A stretch of DNA of 64,000 nt, taken from NCBI RefSeq assembly GCF_014397005.1, contig NZ_JACGWS010000010.1, positions 174,152 to 238,151 on the forward strand. The letters are read 5' to 3'. The translations under genes and the position numbers were made by a program. The notes beneath the pieces are model-generated. The model had not been told where the DNA came from. It worked only from the letters and a program-made list of their open reading frames with translations, and did not search any database. This document shows, one piece after another, positions 10,005 through 18,913 of the stretch (position 1 is its first letter; each line of letters starts with the position of its first letter). The DNA comes from Kordia aestuariivivens (lineage in GTDB: Bacteria; Bacteroidota; Bacteroidia; Flavobacteriales; Flavobacteriaceae).

Positions 10005-10553
10005 ATGAAAGACCAGAAAGTTACCCTAAAATATATTCTAACAGGAATACTCGCCGTAGCATTCACTTGGTTTATTCACGAATTTACACATTGGCTTACA
10101 AGCGAATTATTAGGATACGAAACCATTATGCGATTAAATGGAACAGCATCTGTTAAAGGACAAAACCCTACCGAACTGCATAAAGCTTTGATTTCTATTT
10201 CTGGACCAATTATAACGATTATACAAGGACTCATTGTTTTTATATTGCTAAAATCAAGAGGTTGGAATAAATACCTTTATACACTGTTATTTACAGCATT
10301 TTATATGCGACTTTTAGCGGGACTAATGAATTTTATAATGCCGAATGATGAAGCGCGCGTTGGTCAATATCTAGGAATCGGAACGTTTACACTATCTATA
10401 ATTATCAGTGGACTTTTATTTTTTATGATTTATAAAATAGCAAGAAAATACAAACTAAATTGGAAATTTCAACTTTGGACAGTTCTTATTATTTTGTTAG
10501 CCAGCTCGATTTTGATACTTTCAGATCAATTTTTTAGAATTAGAATCTTATAG
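10005..10553 (+). CDS. Small polytopic membrane protein with HEFTH motif
   Basis: 182 aa, about four to five membrane helices. The first helix carries HEFTH (25-29), the HExxH zinc-binding signature, followed by SGPIITI and later MNFIMPNDE. This arrangement resembles M50-type site-2 intramembrane metalloproteases or related M50-like transporters, but a clear NPxxxLDG motif is absent. It could be an intramembrane peptidase or a degenerate relative. It is a single gene between gene-free stretches; the upstream 120 bp partly resembles that of the next gene. Confidence 0.6.
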   Translation: MKDQKVTLKYILTGILAVAFTWFIHEFTHWLTSELLGYETIMRLNGTASVKGQNPTELHKALISISGPIITIIQGLIVFILLKSRGWNKYLYTLLFTAFYMRLLAGLMNFIMPNDEARVGQYLGIGTFTLSIIISGLLFFMIYKIARKYKLNWKFQLWTVLIILLASSILILSDQFFRIRIL

Positions 10554-10693
10554 AAAATTCTTGTTAATAACTTTGATTTTAAGTAGGATTCTTATAGTTT
10601 TAGCAATAGACAAATCGATTTAGACTAAATGAGAATTCATATTAGTTCCTTTTATACATGCGTTGTATATAATTAACCAAAAAATGTTAAAAA

Positions 10694-11338
10694 ATGAAAA
10701 GTTGGACTAAAAAAGTATTCTCTAAAAAAGAGAAGAATAACTTAGGGAAAACTCTTGAAAAAGCTGAATTAATTAGGCTAGATGATATTGATACAACTCG
10801 TGAAATATGGAATGTTTTACAAAAGAGTGGAATTAATAATTATGACGAATTTTATAATGTTTGTCTATATTCTTCGATTGTGTATAATGATATATCTATT
10901 TTATTTGACAATTATCAAACCTCAAATAGTGAAACTCAAGTAAATTTATTCGGACGTTTATTATGTATGACAATAATTGAATTTCTTGATGATATTAACC
11001 CTCTAATTGGCAATAGTTTGAGAAAAGAACTTGAATCCAATGATATGCCTGAGTTTATAGATGAATTAAAAGAAATTGGAAGAGAATTTGCATTGTTAAA
11101 AAGAGAAAATAATATAGAACTACGTATGATACGAAATAATTCGGCTGCTCATAAAACAAAAAAAGCAAAAGATTTAATAGATTTCACAAAAGAAACTCCT
11201 TTTAAAAATTTAGACGAATTAGCAACTAAAATTAGTGTAACAAATAATAAATTGACTAATCTAACCACAAAAATAATAGTTAAAATAACAGAAATCATTA
11301 GTTTGAAGTTTGAGAATATAAATAATAAAAAGTCGTAA
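10694..11338 (+). CDS. HEPN-like hypothetical protein
   Basis: 214 aa, almost entirely helical, no signal peptide, very AT-rich coding DNA. Near the C-terminus IRNNSAAHK (R147 to H153) matches the R-x4-6-H motif of HEPN ribonuclease domains, often seen in toxin or abortive-infection proteins. No antitoxin-like partner is adjacent. The HEPN assignment is inference from one motif and the helical character; it may be a non-catalytic HEPN relative. Confidence 0.55.
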   Translation: MKSWTKKVFSKKEKNNLGKTLEKAELIRLDDIDTTREIWNVLQKSGINNYDEFYNVCLYSSIVYNDISILFDNYQTSNSETQVNLFGRLLCMTIIEFLDDINPLIGNSLRKELESNDMPEFIDELKEIGREFALLKRENNIELRMIRNNSAAHKTKKAKDLIDFTKETPFKNLDELATKISVTNNKLTNLTTKIIVKITEIISLKFENINNKKS

Positions 11339-11488
11339 AATATGGCTATAAAACATAGTAAATAATTGTTAAATTTAAAGGCTTGTGCTTATTTGTAAAA
11401 AACATTCTCATCGAGAAGCTCTACAAACTTCATCAATTTAAAATTACCGTTCTTTACGTTTAAATTATCCCGAAAGCATAACATACAC

Positions 11489-11968
11489 ATGAAGCCAGTA
11501 ACCGTAACAATATTAAAAAAAGAATTAAAAGAACATACGCATCAAGAACTGATTGAGATTTGTTTGAAACTGGCGAAATTTAAGAAAGAAAACAAAGAAT
11601 TACTGACGTATGCACTTTTTGACTCTCGCGATGAGGATCAATATATTCGGGAAATTAAAGAGGAAATTGACGTAGAATTTTCAAAGTTAAATCACGACAG
11701 TTTATATTATGTCAAAAAAAGCATCCGTAAAATTTTACGCTTGCTCAAAAAATACATTCGATACTCCAAAAAGAAAGAAACCGAAGCTGATATTTTATTA
11801 CACTTTTGCGGAAAATTAAAAGAATTAAAGCCCGCACATAAGCGAAGTCTTCAAATCATAAATATATACGACCGACAATTAGCAATGGCTAAAAAAGCAA
11901 TCAGTACGCTGCATGAAGACATACAATATGACTTTCACTTGGAGATTGAAGAATTAGAGGATAACTAA
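11489..11968 (+). CDS. Hypothetical helical protein
   Basis: 159 aa, Lys/Glu-rich, mostly helical, no signal peptide or membrane segment. I do not recognise a domain. The start at 11489 follows a 150-bp gene-free stretch. Codon use looks like a real gene (full-length frame, no competing frame). It ends convergently with the glutamate synthase-like gene. Confidence 0.6.
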   Translation: MKPVTVTILKKELKEHTHQELIEICLKLAKFKKENKELLTYALFDSRDEDQYIREIKEEIDVEFSKLNHDSLYYVKKSIRKILRLLKKYIRYSKKKETEADILLHFCGKLKELKPAHKRSLQIINIYDRQLAMAKKAISTLHEDIQYDFHLEIEELEDN

Positions 11969-12060
11969 TCTATTTGCAACTTCTTATTCTACAACAATTA
12001 TTAAAAATTAAAAAGTTGTCATAGAAAGTCTTTTTTCTTGACTCTAAAAGCGCAGCGATC

Positions 12061-13620
12061 TTATTTCTTCACATTTCCACCCAAATACACACAATCTTTC
12101 AAAGCTTGCATGTTTGTAAACGGTACAACCGTTTTTTCATAGTTATACGTACTGTCCAATTCTTTGGATAAATTATGATCGGCTACATTGACTTCTACAT
12201 CTTTCATGTTGAATTGACACGGATGTTCATGACCTGCGGCATGTGTAATTTCAATAAACTCTTTTCGGAATGTTTTAAAATATTGCGCCAATCGAACTGA
12301 TTTTAATGTCGGATCAATTCCGGCTTGCAACCATTTACTTTGTGTAGCAACTCCTGAAGGGCATTTATTCGTATGACAAACTTTAGCCTGAATACAACCA
12401 ATACTCATCATAGCTTCACGTGCTACATTAATACAATCAACGCCCATTGCGAACGCCATTGCAGCTTTTGCAGGAAAACCTAATTTTCCACTTCCAATAA
12501 ACACAATACGCTCTGTCAATCCTTTTTGCTGAAATAATTTATACAAATCTGTAAACCCGTATACCCAAGGCAATGATACATGATCGGCAAAACTTGGTGG
12601 CGCAGCTCCGGTTCCGCCTTCGCCGCCATCAACCGCAATAAAATCTGGTCCTTTTCCTGTAGCTTTCATAATATCAGCCAATTCTTCCCATTGTTCTAAT
12701 TTTCCGATAGCTGCTTTAATTCCAACTGGCAAACCAGTTGCTTCAGCAATAGCTTCTACAAAATCGACCAATTCAGGTACATTAGAAAACGCTTTGTGAT
12801 TTGGAGGTGATAATACATCTTTCCCAATTTCAACACCTCTAATTTTAGCAATTTCAGAAGTAATTTTTGCACCAGGTAAAACACCACCTTTTCCGGGTTT
12901 TGCACCTTGTGATAATTTTACTTCAATGGCTCTAATAAAAGGATTATCTTCTACCAGTTTGATCATTTTCTCCATAGAAAAACCACCATCTTCCGCACGA
13001 ACCCCAAAATAACCTGTTCCGAAATGAAACACAACATCGCCACCATTACTGTGATACGGAGACAATCCGCCTTCACCAGTATTATGATAGGCATCAGCCA
13101 TTTTTACACCTTTATTCATGGATTCTACTGCTTTCGCAGACAATGAACCAAAACTCATTGCTGATATATTAATCACTGAACCTGGACGATACGGACGTTT
13201 TCTTTTATTAAATTCACCCATAACTTTGGCACATGGCAAAAATGTTTTATCAATTGCATTGGGATGATTTTCAGCTATTTGATATGGCATCATGGCATTA
13301 TTAATAAACACATGATGATGCGCATAAATATCTCTATCAGTTCCAAAACCTTCGTAATTGTTTTCTTTTTTCGCAGAAGCATAAATCCAGCCGCGTTCAA
13401 TACGGTTAAACGGTAATTCTTCACGGTTATTTGCTACAAAATATTGTCTTATTTCGGGACCAATACTTTCAAGCATATATCGAAAATGACCAACAATTGG
13501 GTAGTTGTGACTTATAGTATGACTCTTTTGTAAAATATCTCTAATGGCAACAATAGCAAGCCCAATAAGAATCCACATCCACCATGAAATACTTCCTAAA
13601 AAGTGTAAAACTGCATCCAT
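12061..13620 (-). CDS. FMN-binding glutamate synthase family protein
   Basis: Flavin TIM-barrel related to the synthase domain of GltB. Seen: one N-terminal membrane helix (about 10-28), the FMN region SAMSFGSLSAKAVESMNKG, VKLSQGAKPGKGGVLPG, the substrate loop GGEGGTGAAP, and a Cys cluster CIQAKVCHTNKCPSG that fits the 3Fe-4S binding of the family. There is no glutaminase domain, so it is the archaeal-type stand-alone form; ammonia-dependent glutamate formation is uncertain and it may act on other substrates. It begins 5 bp after the stop of the M20 hydrolase, so the two form an operon. Confidence 0.9.
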   Translation of the reverse strand: MDAVLHFLGSISWWMWILIGLAIVAIRDILQKSHTISHNYPIVGHFRYMLESIGPEIRQYFVANNREELPFNRIERGWIYASAKKENNYEGFGTDRDIYAHHHVFINNAMMPYQIAENHPNAIDKTFLPCAKVMGEFNKRKRPYRPGSVINISAMSFGSLSAKAVESMNKGVKMADAYHNTGEGGLSPYHSNGGDVVFHFGTGYFGVRAEDGGFSMEKMIKLVEDNPFIRAIEVKLSQGAKPGKGGVLPGAKITSEIAKIRGVEIGKDVLSPPNHKAFSNVPELVDFVEAIAEATGLPVGIKAAIGKLEQWEELADIMKATGKGPDFIAVDGGEGGTGAAPPSFADHVSLPWVYGFTDLYKLFQQKGLTERIVFIGSGKLGFPAKAAMAFAMGVDCINVAREAMMSIGCIQAKVCHTNKCPSGVATQSKWLQAGIDPTLKSVRLAQYFKTFRKEFIEITHAAGHEHPCQFNMKDVEVNVADHNLSKELDSTYNYEKTVVPFTNMQALKDCVYLGGNVKK

Positions 13621-13625
13621 ATAAT

Positions 13626-14894
13626 TTAGTTATTTAGGTAATCGATACTTAATTGAATAAACGTTTTTACGCCGAGTTTCATTCCGCTTTCATCAATATA
13701 AAAATCAGGTGTATGATGCGAAGTTGCTTCTTTATCAACTGATTTTCCGCCTAAGAAGAAATACAAACCTGGTACTTCTTTTTGAAAGAACGAAAAGTCT
13801 TCTGCGCCTGTAATCGCTCTAATTATATTTACATTGTCTGCACCTGCTGCTTTTTGTAATGAAGGCAACATTTGTGCTGTTAGTTTTGGATCATTATAGG
13901 TAATAGGATATCCTTTTTCAATTTCTATAGTTGCTTCAGCTCTGTATGCTTTTGCAATTGCGGGAACCATTTCTTTCATTCGTTTGTTAATGAATGCTTG
14001 CATGTCATAATCTAATGTGCGAATGGTTCCAATCATCGTTGCTTCTTCAGGAATGATATTGCTACGAACACCACTTGTAATTTTTCCAATAGTAATCACA
14101 GCGCCTTCTTTCGTCAATTCAGATTCTCTACTGATGATGGTTTGCAATCCGTCAATAATTTTTACACTTGTCATAATCGGATCGATACTTGACCAAGGCC
14201 GTGAACCGTGACTCTGCTTTCCTTTTACTTTGATTTCAAAACTCTGTGAAGCAGCCATAATTCCGCCAGCTTTATAATTGATTGTTCCAACATCTTGTCC
14301 AGCGCTAATGTGCAATCCGAAAATGGCATCAACATCAGGGTTTTTTAAGACACCTTCTTTTACCATCATTTCTGCGCCGCCTTCTTCGCCTTTTGGTGCG
14401 CCTTCTTCCGCAGGTTGGAAAATAAACTTGATGGTTCCTCTAATTTTATCTTTATGTTTTGAAAAAATCTCTGCAACGCCCATTAATATGGAAATATGTG
14501 TATCGTGTCCGCATGCATGCATTACGCCAGTTTCAACACCATTAAACGTAGTTCTAACGTTTGATTTGAAAGGAATATCTGTACGTTCTGTGACTGGAAG
14601 TGCATCAATATCAGCACGTAAAGCCAATACTTTTCCGGGAAGATCACCTTTTAAGATTCCGACAACACCAGTATGTGCAACACCTGTTTGTACTTCTAAA
14701 CCTAACGAACGAAGGTGTTTGGCAATTTTTTCCGCAGTTTTAAATTCTCTATTTGACAATTCTGGATTCTCGTGAAAATCACGTCTCCATTCAATGAGTT
14801 TTGCTTCAATAGCATCAATATCCTTTTCAAATACGTCTTGTGCATGTGTATAACAAAAGCCAAGAAAAAATACTGCAAGTAATAGTTTTTTCAT
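13626..14894 (-). CDS. M20 family amidohydrolase, secreted
   Basis: Di-metal hydrolase of the N-acyl-amino-acid/hippurate/IAA-conjugate amidohydrolase group. Seen: signal peptide MKKLLLAVFF..THAQ, metal-binding MHACGHDTH, EEG catalytic glutamate in PAEEGAPKGEEGG, dimerisation domain, and the late ligand region ITGAEDFSFF. The frame extends to 14924, but the start at 14894 places the signal peptide correctly. It is the first gene of a pair with the FMN glutamate synthase-like protein; releasing an amino acid from an acyl conjugate would suit that neighbour (inference). Confidence 0.9.
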   Translation of the reverse strand: MKKLLLAVFFLGFCYTHAQDVFEKDIDAIEAKLIEWRRDFHENPELSNREFKTAEKIAKHLRSLGLEVQTGVAHTGVVGILKGDLPGKVLALRADIDALPVTERTDIPFKSNVRTTFNGVETGVMHACGHDTHISILMGVAEIFSKHKDKIRGTIKFIFQPAEEGAPKGEEGGAEMMVKEGVLKNPDVDAIFGLHISAGQDVGTINYKAGGIMAASQSFEIKVKGKQSHGSRPWSSIDPIMTSVKIIDGLQTIISRESELTKEGAVITIGKITSGVRSNIIPEEATMIGTIRTLDYDMQAFINKRMKEMVPAIAKAYRAEATIEIEKGYPITYNDPKLTAQMLPSLQKAAGADNVNIIRAITGAEDFSFFQKEVPGLYFFLGGKSVDKEATSHHTPDFYIDESGMKLGVKTFIQLSIDYLNN

Positions 14895-15002
14895 AATAGT
14901 GTAAGATTGGATGATTGTAAACATAGTTTGTTTACAGGAAATTCAAATATATTCAATTTTTTTGTTTGTGAAACGCTATTTACAAAAGAAGGTATAATAA
15001 GA

Positions 15003-15026
15003 AAGCTTCCAGTTTCCTGAAAGCTT
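15003..15026 (-). terminator. Hairpin terminator, copy 1
   Basis: AAGCTTCCAG-TTTC-CTGAAAGCTT: 10-bp arms with one mismatch, just 3' of the Asp-rich peptide gene. Nearly the same hairpin sits at 15367-15399. Confidence 0.6.
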
Positions 15027-15059
15027 CTGTTATTGTAGTCAATATTCTTTTTTTAAGTA

Positions 15060-15245
15060 CTAATAATCATAGCCAATATCATCATCGTCATCATAGTCAT
15101 AATCATCATTGTAGTCATCATCATCATCACACTGAAAATTATTAGAATTTACTTTAAACCCAGCTAGCATTGGATCGTTTTTAACATGAAAACTTGAAAC
15201 AACCGCTCTTTCTAGCGCCAATTTTTTTAAGATTTGTTTTTCCAT
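15060..15245 (-). CDS. Small Asp/Tyr-rich peptide, possible RiPP precursor
   Basis: 61 aa. The N-terminal half (MEKQILKKLALERAVVSS) is leader-like, and its LALER motif recurs in the Cys-rich peptide gene at 58168-58323. The C-terminal third is almost only Asp and Tyr (about residues 40-61), an acidic tail that could bind calcium or be a modified core. A TTACG...CGTAA palindrome lies 53 bp upstream and a terminator follows. No modification enzyme is adjacent. Precursor function is inference; a small acidic structural protein is the alternative. Confidence 0.6.
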   Translation of the reverse strand: MEKQILKKLALERAVVSSFHVKNDPMLAGFKVNSNNFQCDDDDDYNDDYDYDDDDDIGYDY

Positions 15246-15298
15246 AATTAAAAGTTTTATATCAATAAGTTAGAATTATAAAATATGAAAACTTGATC

Positions 15299-15316
15299 AT
15301 TACGAATGCTCGTAAT
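15299..15316 (-). promoter_or_regulatory. Palindrome ATTACGA-ATGC-TCGTAAT
   Basis: Perfect 7-bp arms, 53 bp upstream of the Asp-rich peptide start. Very similar in half-site and position to the palindrome at 58375-58391 before the Cys-rich peptide. Candidate operator for a dimeric regulator. Confidence 0.5.
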
Positions 15317-15366
15317 ATTTTTTACTTTTCATTAAAATAAAGTTAAGAAACAAAAAAATATATAAC

Positions 15367-15399
15367 AAAAAAACTTCCAGTTTCCTGAAAGCTTTTTTT
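15367..15399 (-). terminator. Hairpin terminator, copy 2
   Basis: A-rich arm, CTTCCAG, loop TTTC, CTGAAAGC, then seven T. It lies just 3' of the 15428-16144 phosphatase gene and shares its core with the hairpin at 15003-15026. Confidence 0.7.
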
Positions 15400-15427
15400 G
15401 ATCTTTTTAAAGTTAAAATATGTTGTA

Positions 15428-16144
15428 TTATGAATTGTAAACTGGTGTTGGAAATAATTCTTTGAATGTAGTTAGTACCTCATAAGCATTTTCACAAATT
15501 CCTTGCGTTGGCACATGATTTGTAGCTTCAGAAAAACGAGCACAAATTACTTGTTCATATACCTGTTGAAAAGTATACTTACCAACATAAAATTTATAAT
15601 AAATATAGAGCGCAGTAATAGTAACAGATCTGCTTCCACCATCATGGCAATGTATATATAAGTTTCCTTGTGGAAAAAAGTTGGTCATGCCATCTTCTTT
15701 TTGTTGTTCTTCAGATGGAAAACTTAATAATTGCTCAGCCATATATATTGCGGCTACCAATGTCATCATTTTATTTTCATTCCCATCAACTAATCCTACC
15801 TTACTTAATTGTGTGTGATAATAGTTTGAATGCGGTTTTGGGAATTGTCCTGCCAATGAACGACAATCATCTACATCATATGCTACATTCAGTACACCAG
15901 CAATATTATTATCTTGTAAAATTTTAGCAGTTAAATTATAGCCAATACCAACAAGAATAAATTGTGGTGCTTTTGGCAGTAAATTAGGAATCGGAAAAAT
16001 TGCAGTCATTTTATCTGTACTTGAAAAACCAGTAGGAAGTTTCCAAATAGGAAATACTGAACAAAAAGTTGGCGGTTTGGGATGATGTACTCCGATAACT
16101 TTTTTTGCAATTTCTTTTAATTCTTGACAAAATGAATCTGACAT
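15428..16144 (-). CDS. Dual-specificity-phosphatase-like protein
   Basis: 238 aa, cytosolic. The segment LYIHCHDGGSRSVT carries the Cys-phosphatase signature HC-x5-R-S with nucleophile C166 and R172. The upstream region (VLNVAYDVDDC, then VGLVDGNENKM) resembles the substrate loop of dual-specificity phosphatases. Its entire length is homologous to the C-terminal half of the neighbouring 418-aa protein, so the two arose by tandem duplication with gain or loss of the histidine phosphatase domain. Substrate unknown. Confidence 0.75.
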   Translation of the reverse strand: MSDSFCQELKEIAKKVIGVHHPKPPTFCSVFPIWKLPTGFSSTDKMTAIFPIPNLLPKAPQFILVGIGYNLTAKILQDNNIAGVLNVAYDVDDCRSLAGQFPKPHSNYYHTQLSKVGLVDGNENKMMTLVAAIYMAEQLLSFPSEEQQKEDGMTNFFPQGNLYIHCHDGGSRSVTITALYIYYKFYVGKYTFQQVYEQVICARFSEATNHVPTQGICENAYEVLTTFKELFPTPVYNS

Positions 16145-16169
16145 AATATTAAAATTTTGGTTGGTTAAT

Positions 16170-17426
16170 TTATACTTTTGATAGTTTACGCACAGGTTCA
16201 GGAAATAATGCTTCGTATGTATTTAATACCTCATAAGCATTTTCGCAAATTCCCTGTGTCGGATGGTGGTTCATCGAATGGTTCCAACGCAAACAAATAA
16301 TACTTCTATATACTTCTTGGAAGATAATATCCGTATGAATAAAGAATTTATAATACAAATACAAAGCTGTAACCGTTACAGAACGACTTCCGCCATCATG
16401 ACAATGAATAAGTAAGTTTCCTTGTGCAAAGAAATTCACCATTCCGTCCGCTTTTTGTTCAGTAGGCGAAGGGAAATTTAACAATTGATCAACTTCATAA
16501 ATTGCTGCAAGTAGGGTTTCTATTTTATTTTCACTTCCGTCAACCAAACCAACTTTATTGAGTTGATTCAAATAATACTTTTCATTATTTGAAAGCTCAA
16601 ACGGCAATGCTGCTCTTTTGTCTACTTCTGGATCTGAGAATGGAATTTGTAAATCTGCCGCATCATTTTCATCATACGCTACATTTAAAACTGCCGCAAT
16701 TTGATTGTCAATAATAGCTTGCTCGCTTAATAAAAAACCTGCACCAACAAAAATATATTGTTCCGTCATTCCTTTTGGTAAACTTTCAGTAGGAATTTGA
16801 AAAATACAAGTCATGGCTGTGTTTGAAAAGTTTCCTGCGGGTTGCAAAGGATTTAATCCACATAAATCGATAGCACTGATGGTTTGTAATTCTTCACAAA
16901 AAGAAAGTTTTTTGGGATCAACAATAATATGATCTGTATCTCCAAACATTAACAATTGTGGAATTTGATCCAAAGAATAGCCTTTATTTCCATTATAGGT
17001 AAGTTTCCAAACCAAATCAAAACAATCTTCTGGCCATTTTGTAGTGGGTACTTTTTCTGCTCCAAAAGCAGTTGCAATCGCTGCAATATCTGTGTGTTGC
17101 CATGCAATTGCAATAGTTGTGTCTGTATGTGTATCATCTCCAAGAATATGTGTAATCATTTCTTGGTATTGAAATTTTAAATAGGTGTCATTTAATTTCT
17201 TGCCTAATTTTTCAGCCAAAGGCGTTACGGTTTCCCGTGGTCGTTCACTATGGCTTTTAGCTCCAACACCAGCTGCAAAAATAGCATCAATAGTACCGAA
17301 AGTGTTTGGTAGATAATTAGCAAGCGCTGCCGCACGATCATATCCTTTGGCAGATAGGTTTTCATTACTTGTATCAGTAGGCTTTTCAGCGTGTCTTAAA
17401 ATCAAGATTTCTTTAGGATATCCCAT
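16170..17426 (-). CDS. Histidine phosphatase fused to dual-specificity-type phosphatase
   Basis: 418 aa with two unrelated phosphatase domains. Residues about 1-185: histidine phosphatase superfamily, with LRHAEKP (R11, H12 the predicted phospho-acceptor), SHSERPRETVTPLAEKL and the late IAWQHTD histidine. Residues about 190-415: Cys-based phosphatase with HCHDGGSRSV (C342, R348), homologous to the 238-aa neighbour downstream. Spacing to that gene is 25 bp, so they are co-transcribed. The combination suggests stepwise removal of two phosphates from a small metabolite or two-site control, but this is inference. Confidence 0.78.
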   Translation of the reverse strand: MGYPKEILILRHAEKPTDTSNENLSAKGYDRAAALANYLPNTFGTIDAIFAAGVGAKSHSERPRETVTPLAEKLGKKLNDTYLKFQYQEMITHILGDDTHTDTTIAIAWQHTDIAAIATAFGAEKVPTTKWPEDCFDLVWKLTYNGNKGYSLDQIPQLLMFGDTDHIIVDPKKLSFCEELQTISAIDLCGLNPLQPAGNFSNTAMTCIFQIPTESLPKGMTEQYIFVGAGFLLSEQAIIDNQIAAVLNVAYDENDAADLQIPFSDPEVDKRAALPFELSNNEKYYLNQLNKVGLVDGSENKIETLLAAIYEVDQLLNFPSPTEQKADGMVNFFAQGNLLIHCHDGGSRSVTVTALYLYYKFFIHTDIIFQEVYRSIICLRWNHSMNHHPTQGICENAYEVLNTYEALFPEPVRKLSKV

Positions 17427-17522
17427 GGAATAATTTTTTTATAAAAGTAGAAAAATAATCATAATCTACACAAAGGTGTTTCTACGTGATTTTAATGCTT
17501 TACTTTACAGGAAAACCACTCT

Positions 17523-17552
17523 TTTGTTTCAAAGTTAAATACACTACTTTTA
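17523..17552 (+). promoter_or_regulatory. Bacteroidota-type promoter
   Basis: TTTG at 17523-17526 and TACTTTTA at 17545-17552 (consensus TAnnTTTG), separated by 18 bp, about 21 bp before the start of the barrel protein gene at 17574. Confidence 0.5.
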
Positions 17553-17573
17553 TAACAATAAATCGTTTAAAAG

Positions 17574-18608
17574 ATGAAAAACTATACACTATTATTATTC
17601 ACAACTTTGCTTGTGTATACAAGTTTTGGACAAAATACAACTTCGGCAGAAGATAACAATGCATTTAATGATTACTATCCGATTGCGGTAAAACCTTCTT
17701 TCAGTTATCAATCAAATATGAACTCACAAGAAAATATTCTTTTTGATGCCAAACCAGTTGTGTATTATAGTATTTACAACAATATGCGTAAAAATATGCA
17801 AGAAAGTATCAGCAAACCAAGCGATGCTATTTATATTACTTTTCAACCGCATATTCGCATGTATGCGGAAAATTCAAAACCTGTAAAAACACCTTCGTAC
17901 CGCATTCTATTTGGTTGGCAACGAATGGTTAAAACAAAGAGTAACAACTTTTTTGCTTGGGCAATAGAAACGGGGCATTATTCTAACGGACAATCTGGAT
18001 GTGCATTTTTAAGTGGCGCAGAGGATGAATCAATGGAATGCAACGATTTTCATGCAACGATTACGGATGCAAGTAATTTATCAAGTTTATTAAACAGAAC
18101 CAACGGGAACTTTTCAACCAATACTACAAAATTGTCGTTTAACTTTAGGTTTAATAATTTGAATCAATTTGACAAACCCTACAAAGTACATTCATTTACC
18201 GTTTCATGGGAACTCTATCACAACAAATTCATCGGACTGTTTGATTTTGGTGGGTATTCAGATTTTGACATAGATATTTATGGTCACAATCGGTTTAACT
18301 TAGGCTACGAGTTCGTTCATGTATGGAAACCAAACTTGCGGTATGCTTTTGAGCAAAAATTTGAAATCATTCAAGGTGCGCATCCTTTTGTAGAACCTTT
18401 GCGCAGCGAAACTACATTTACATTGTATCCGTTTGATCGTGATATCGGTATTTTTGCAAGCTATGTCTATGGACATGACAATTACAATTACCGTTTTGTC
18501 GATTCGGGAAATCAAATCGCTATTGGCGTAAGTTGGGATTGGTTTACACCATTTCAAATAAAAAGAGCAAAACAAATTCGAGAGTCTAATACCGAAGATG
18601 AACCCTAA
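17574..18608 (+). CDS. OMPLA-like outer-membrane beta-barrel (phospholipase A1 family)
   Basis: 344 aa with a signal peptide (to about residue 19, SFGQ) and alternating aromatic strands typical of an outer-membrane barrel. The motif GHYSNGQ (H135, S137, N138, G139) matches the HxSNG catalytic block of outer-membrane phospholipase A. A long loop with CAFLSG...MECNDF may form a disulfide. Unlike E. coli OMPLA the overall sequence is divergent, so activity is uncertain. It is divergently transcribed from the phosphatase pair. Confidence 0.65.
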   Translation: MKNYTLLLFTTLLVYTSFGQNTTSAEDNNAFNDYYPIAVKPSFSYQSNMNSQENILFDAKPVVYYSIYNNMRKNMQESISKPSDAIYITFQPHIRMYAENSKPVKTPSYRILFGWQRMVKTKSNNFFAWAIETGHYSNGQSGCAFLSGAEDESMECNDFHATITDASNLSSLLNRTNGNFSTNTTKLSFNFRFNNLNQFDKPYKVHSFTVSWELYHNKFIGLFDFGGYSDFDIDIYGHNRFNLGYEFVHVWKPNLRYAFEQKFEIIQGAHPFVEPLRSETTFTLYPFDRDIGIFASYVYGHDNYNYRFVDSGNQIAIGVSWDWFTPFQIKRAKQIRESNTEDEP

Positions 18609-18913
18609 GAAATTATAAATGTTGAATGCTAAATTTTAAATGTAAAAGTATTTTTGCAAACAACTAACAACTAACAACTAACAACAAACAACAAACAACA
18701 GAGAACAGAGCGCAAAGAACAAAGCGCAAAGAACAAAGAACAAAGAGCAAAGAACAAAGAGCAAAGAGCAAAGAGCAAAGAACAAAAAGCCACGAATAGT
18801 TGGTGATAAAAAGCCAAAAGCTAACCGCAAATAGCTAAAAGAGGAAAAAAGTGCATAACTTTCAAATAGAACAGTTGTAATAGCGAGTTGAGTGTTTTAT
18901 TTTTGGGATAATT
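18609..18913. repeat. Gene-free low-complexity A/G/C-rich stretch
   Basis: From 18657 to 18790 the sequence is a run of imperfect words: first AACTAAC, then AACAAAC, then AGCAAAG/AACAAAG, nearly free of T on the + strand. The 45 bp before it (18611-18655) closely match 45241-45286. No ORF is supported. Confidence 0.6.
18898..18905 (+). promoter_or_regulatory. TATTTTTG -7 element
   Basis: Exact match to TAnnTTTG. Transcription would begin only a few bases before the helicase ATG at 18914, implying a very short 5' leader. Confidence 0.4.

Noticed and set aside
14278..14775. 165-codon plus-strand frame
   Set aside because: Antisense to the well-supported M20 amidohydrolase, with a composition typical of a shadow frame.
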